From assembly GCA_902806335.1 (NCBI GenBank), contig CADCWG010000329.1:1-47395 (forward strand): 47,395 bases of DNA, written 5' to 3'. Positions within the stretch are counted from its first letter, which is position 1. Every line of letters starts with the position of its first letter. A program made the position numbers and the translations under genes. Below are positions 44,940 to 47,395 of this stretch, one piece after another. Source of the DNA: an uncultured Thermomicrobiales bacterium. GTDB taxonomy: Bacteria > Chloroflexota > Chloroflexia > Thermomicrobiales > UBA6265. The notes beneath the pieces are model-generated. The model saw nothing but the letters and a program-made list of their open reading frames with translations. It was not told the DNA's origin and did not search any database.

Positions 44940-45830
44940 ATGGTCCTGCAGGACACCGCCCAGGAAGCCCGCGGCTACGCGCACCCCGAGGTGCTCGTCT
45001 CGACGCAGTGGGTGGCCGACCACCTCGACGACCCGAAGGTGCGGATCGTCGAGTCCGACGAGGACATCCTCCTCTACGAGATCGGCCACGTCCCCGGCGC
45101 GGTCAAGCTCGACTGGCACACCGACCTCCAGGACCAGGTCCGGCGCGACTTCGTCGACCGGGCCGGGTTCGAGGAGTTGATGGCGAAGGCGGGCATCGCC
45201 AACGACACGACGGTCGTCTTCTACGGCGACAAGAACAACTGGTACGCCTGCTACACCTTCTGGCTCTTCAAGTACTACGGCCACGTCGACTGCCGGGTGA
45301 TGGACGGCGGTCGCCAGAAGTGGACCGACGAGTCGCGGCCGCTGACCCGCGAGGTCCCGAACCACCGGACCACGACCTACCGCGCGCAGGACCCCGACCC
45401 GACGATCCGCGCCTTCCGCGAGGACGTCCTGGCGATGGTCAACGCCGGCGCGACGGCGCTGGTCGACGTCCGCTCGCCGCAGGAGTACACCGGCGAGGTC
45501 ATCCACATGCTCGGCTACCCCCAGGAGGGGGCCCAGCGCGGCGGCCACGTCAAGGGCGCCCGCAACATCCCCTGGGGCAAGGCGGCCAACCCGGACGGCA
45601 CCTTCAAGACCCCGGACGAGCTGCGCGCCCTCTACGCCGGGGAGGGGATCACCCCCGACAGGGACGTGGTCGCCTACTGCCGGATCGGCGAGCGCTCGAG
45701 CCACACCTGGTTCGTGCTCAAGTACCTGCTCGGCTACCCCAACGTCCGCAACTACGACGGCAGCTGGACCGAGTACGGCAGCCTCGTCAACGTCCCGATC
45801 GAGAAGGGCCCGAGCGGCTCGCCCGCCTAG
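44940..45830 (+). CDS. Two-domain thiosulfate/3-mercaptopyruvate sulfurtransferase
   Basis: 296 residues from ATG 44940 after AGGAGG. Tandem rhodanese domains: the first (about 15-135) lacks the catalytic Cys loop and contains [10 protein letters not shown]; the second (about 155-290) has [12 protein letters not shown] and the active loop [12 protein letters not shown] with Cys247. The CRxGxR loop is typical of thiosulfate sulfurtransferases of the CysA/SseA group. It is divergent from the carrier/JAMM pair and just upstream of sufU, so it may supply persulfide sulfur to the carrier system or to Fe-S assembly. Confidence 0.92.
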   Translation: MVLQDTAQEARGYAHPEVLVSTQWVADHLDDPKVRIVESDEDILLYEIGHVPGAVKLDWHTDLQDQVRRDFVDRAGFEELMAKAGIANDTTVVFYGDKNNWYACYTFWLFKYYGHVDCRVMDGGRQKWTDESRPLTREVPNHRTTTYRAQDPDPTIRAFREDVLAMVNAGATALVDVRSPQEYTGEVIHMLGYPQEGAQRGGHVKGARNIPWGKAANPDGTFKTPDELRALYAGEGITPDRDVVAYCRIGERSSHTWFVLKYLLGYPNVRNYDGSWTEYGSLVNVPIEKGPSGSPA

Positions 45831-45909
45831 GCGGGCGGAGTGGCCGCCGGCGAGCCGCGCGACCCCTCGCACCCGGGATCATCGCCTACCCACACCCCTC
45901 GGAGCACCC

Positions 45910-46353
45910 ATGGACCGCCAGGAGTACATCGACTACCTGCTCGACCACTACCAGCACCCGCGCAACAAGGGGCGCCTTGAGGATGCCGACGTCCAGCTCG
46001 GCGGCGGCAACCCCGGCTGCGGCGACCTGATCACCGTCTACGTCAAGGTCGGGGACGGCGACCGCGTCGACGAGGTCACCTTCGAAGGCGAGGGCTGCAC
46101 GATCAGCCAGGCCGGCGGCTCGATCCTGACCGAGCTCGCCCAGGGGCTGACCCTCGACGAGGTCAAGGCCCTCGGCACGCAGACGATGTTCGACGAGATG
46201 GGCGAGGAGGTGGTCCGCTCGCGGGTCCGCTGCGCGACGCTCGCCCTCGGCACCCTCCAGGCCGCCGTCGACCAGTACCGCCGCGACCGCCAGCGCCGCG
46301 AGGAGGGCCTGCCCGCCGCGCCCGTCCCGGCCGAGGTCGTGTTCGAGAACTAA
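45910..46353 (+). CDS. sufU: SufU-type Fe-S scaffold/sulfur relay protein
   Basis: 147 residues from ATG 45910. NifU N-terminal/IscU fold with conserved cysteines Cys37 (GCGD, with Asp39), Cys63 (GCTISQA) and Cys108 (RCATLAL), and the longer loop between the second and third Cys that marks SufU. In Bacillus, SufU is a zinc-dependent sulfur acceptor for SufS. No sufS is present in the window. It follows the sulfurtransferase gene by 79 bases and probably shares its transcript, which ends in the hairpin at 46388-46417. Confidence 0.92.
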   Translation: MDRQEYIDYLLDHYQHPRNKGRLEDADVQLGGGNPGCGDLITVYVKVGDGDRVDEVTFEGEGCTISQAGGSILTELAQGLTLDEVKALGTQTMFDEMGEEVVRSRVRCATLALGTLQAAVDQYRRDRQRREEGLPAAPVPAEVVFEN

Positions 46354-46387
46354 CTGGGTCCTCCTTCATCCCCAAGACCGCCTGCGT

Positions 46388-46420
46388 CGCGCCCCTCCCG
46401 GACCCGGGAGGGGCGCGTTC
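46388..46420 (+). terminator. 13-bp hairpin terminator after sufU
   Basis: Perfect 13-bp stem (46388-46400 with 46405-46417), loop GACC, followed by TTC; 35 bases after the stop. Confidence 0.75.
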
Positions 46421-46552
46421 GTCTGAAGCGGCGGGGGAGATCGGGGCCATGTCCCCACGCGCGACGCCGCAGATGCGGCGTCATCACTCGGCCCCCTACA
46501 CGGGATCTGGCCGTCGGGCGGCGAGATCGGGGGGAGACGGTGGCTGGGTCCG

Positions 46553-46636
46553 CCCGGGGCTTGCCCCGGGCTCAGGGGCGCAGCCGGCTCAAGCCGGCTG
46601 CGGGAACGCCGGGCGATGCCCCGACGATCACCCGGA
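46553..46636. repeat. Palindromic intergenic repeat, copy B
   Basis: CCCGGGGC-TT-GCCCCGGG (46553-46570), GCAGCCGGCT-CA-AGCCGGCTGC (about 46580-46601 with partial extension), CGGGCGATGCCCCG (46610-46623) and a CGATCACCCGG tail, in the same order as copy A at 25549-25629. No gene lies in 46421-46854. Confidence 0.65.
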
Positions 46637-46854
46637 CCTGTGAAAAACCAGGTGCCGCGGATCGCTCGAGTACGTACCGAATCGCCGGGCCCCGACCGCG
46701 GCGCTGGCCGACGGACGGTGCCGCCCGCAGTTGGGACGGACCTCCCAGCGTCGGCCAGCGTCTTCACGGCGCAACATCGCTACGCTGGGCCTCCTGGGCC
46801 GTCCCCCGTCGGTTCAGCGTTCTGTTCGTATGCATGGCGGAGGGCGAGCCGAAC

Positions 46855-47395
46855 ATGGCGGTGGCCGAAACGACCCCGCTTCCGGAGCTCGCGCTCTGCG
46901 CCGCCTGGCGGGAGCAGGCCTTCGCCGGGCCGCTGGCGACCGTCGACGGCGTCGCCATCGAGGTGGTCCACCGGGGTACCTGGTCGAAGGGGTTCGGGCC
47001 CGACTTTCGGGACGCGCTGGTCCTCTTCGGCGGCCGGGAGTTGCGCGCCGGCAGCGTCGAGGTCCACCTCCGCACGGGGGCCTGGGCGGCGCACGGCCAC
47101 GCCGCCGACCCCCGCTACGACGACGTCGTCCTCCACGTCGTGCTCACCCACGACGGCGCCGAGACCCGCCGCCACGACGGCGCCCTCGTGCCCGTCCTCG
47201 CCCTCGCCCCCTACCTGACCGCGCCGCTCGTCGGCGTCGCCCCCCCGACCGCGGACTGGGACCGCGTCGGCCGCGCGGACGCCGCGTGCGCGCCTGACCT
47301 CGCCGCCCGCTCTCCCGCGACGGTGCGCGACATCCTCTGGCGCCTGGGCGACGCGCGCCTCGCCGCGAAGGCCGCCCGGGTCGAGGCCGAGCTCG
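46855..47395 (+). CDS. DUF2851 family protein, 3'-truncated by the window edge
   Basis: 180 residues are visible from ATG 46855, chosen because GGAGGG lies about 10 bases upstream; ATG 46834 would add 7 residues but has no ribosome-binding site. The stretch IEVVHRGTWSKGFGPDFRDA, then GSVEVHLRTGAWAAHGH and DDVVLHVV matches the DUF2851 family found in Chloroflexota and Bacteroidetes, usually about 400-450 residues. Its function is unknown; the conserved Asp/Glu/His pattern has a nuclease-like look, which is only a guess. The frame stays open to the last base. Confidence 0.8.
   Translation, partial: MAVAETTPLPELALCAAWREQAFAGPLATVDGVAIEVVHRGTWSKGFGPDFRDALVLFGGRELRAGSVEVHLRTGAWAAHGHAADPRYDDVVLHVVLTHDGAETRRHDGALVPVLALAPYLTAPLVGVAPPTADWDRVGRADAACAPDLAARSPATVRDILWRLGDARLAAKAARVEAEL

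Overview
The window is very GC-rich throughout, with nearly every codon ending in G or C. Frequent GTG/TTG starts follow strong GGAGG ribosome-binding sites, and several exported proteins carry twin-arginine leaders. Together with the mix of MreB, MltG, a DUF2851 protein, Cys-rich Tat-exported proteins and cox-type genes, this suggests a Chloroflexota bacterium of the Thermomicrobia/Sphaerobacter type. That placement is inference; no marker gene proves it.

Layout. 1-730: the end of a probable integrated element, with a truncated zinc-finger gene and a tRNA-Lys 3' fragment that looks like an attachment site. 1250-1651: a small Cys-rich exported protein. 2582-5904: a sugar-type ABC importer operon (binding protein and two permeases, no ATPase), closed by a perfect 19-bp terminator hairpin. 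6320-8971: a large YfhO-like membrane protein, then a small membrane protein at 9613. 10552-14667 (-): a 1371-residue surface protein with seven Cys-rich repeats, a sorting-like signal and its own C-terminal sortase domain. 15820-17259 (-): an amidohydrolase. 17728-19575: a DUF1002 membrane protein behind a promoter with a palindromic operator-like site. 19934-22940: GNAT acetyltransferase, dihydrolipoamide-dehydrogenase-like flavoprotein and Nudix hydrolase. 23069-25150: coxG, coxS and coxM-like genes without a large molybdenum subunit. 25241-28443: small unknown proteins and an ECF sigma factor. 28725-29780: mreB with a textbook terminator. 30373-32818: a cyclase and a dienelactone hydrolase. 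33161-33769: a peroxiredoxin-like gene with an in-frame TGA. 34375-37715: aroE, mltG and miaA.

The right part (38343-46353) is a sulfur-transfer region. It encodes a rhodanese-MoeB/ThiF fusion, a MetY/cystathionine-synthase-type PLP enzyme, a JAMM protease, a MoaD/ThiS-like sulfur carrier, a two-domain sulfurtransferase and SufU. The carrier has a six-residue tail after its Gly-Gly and sits next to the JAMM protease. This matches the logic of protein-thiocarboxylate-dependent homocysteine synthesis (HcyS/HcyD/HcyF/MetY of Wolinella). A stretch with an antibiotic-kinase-like gene and decayed reading frames (about 39775-41640) lies between the MoeB-like gene and the rest.

The strongest candidates for new biology are: (1) a selenocysteine version of a SelL/SelU-like peroxiredoxin, with TGA exactly at the redox Cys and a SECIS-like hairpin 27 nt downstream; (2) the surface-protein/sortase fusion; (3) the tailed sulfur carrier plus JAMM system, including phased direct repeats on the PLP-enzyme promoter; (4) a family of intergenic palindromic repeats.
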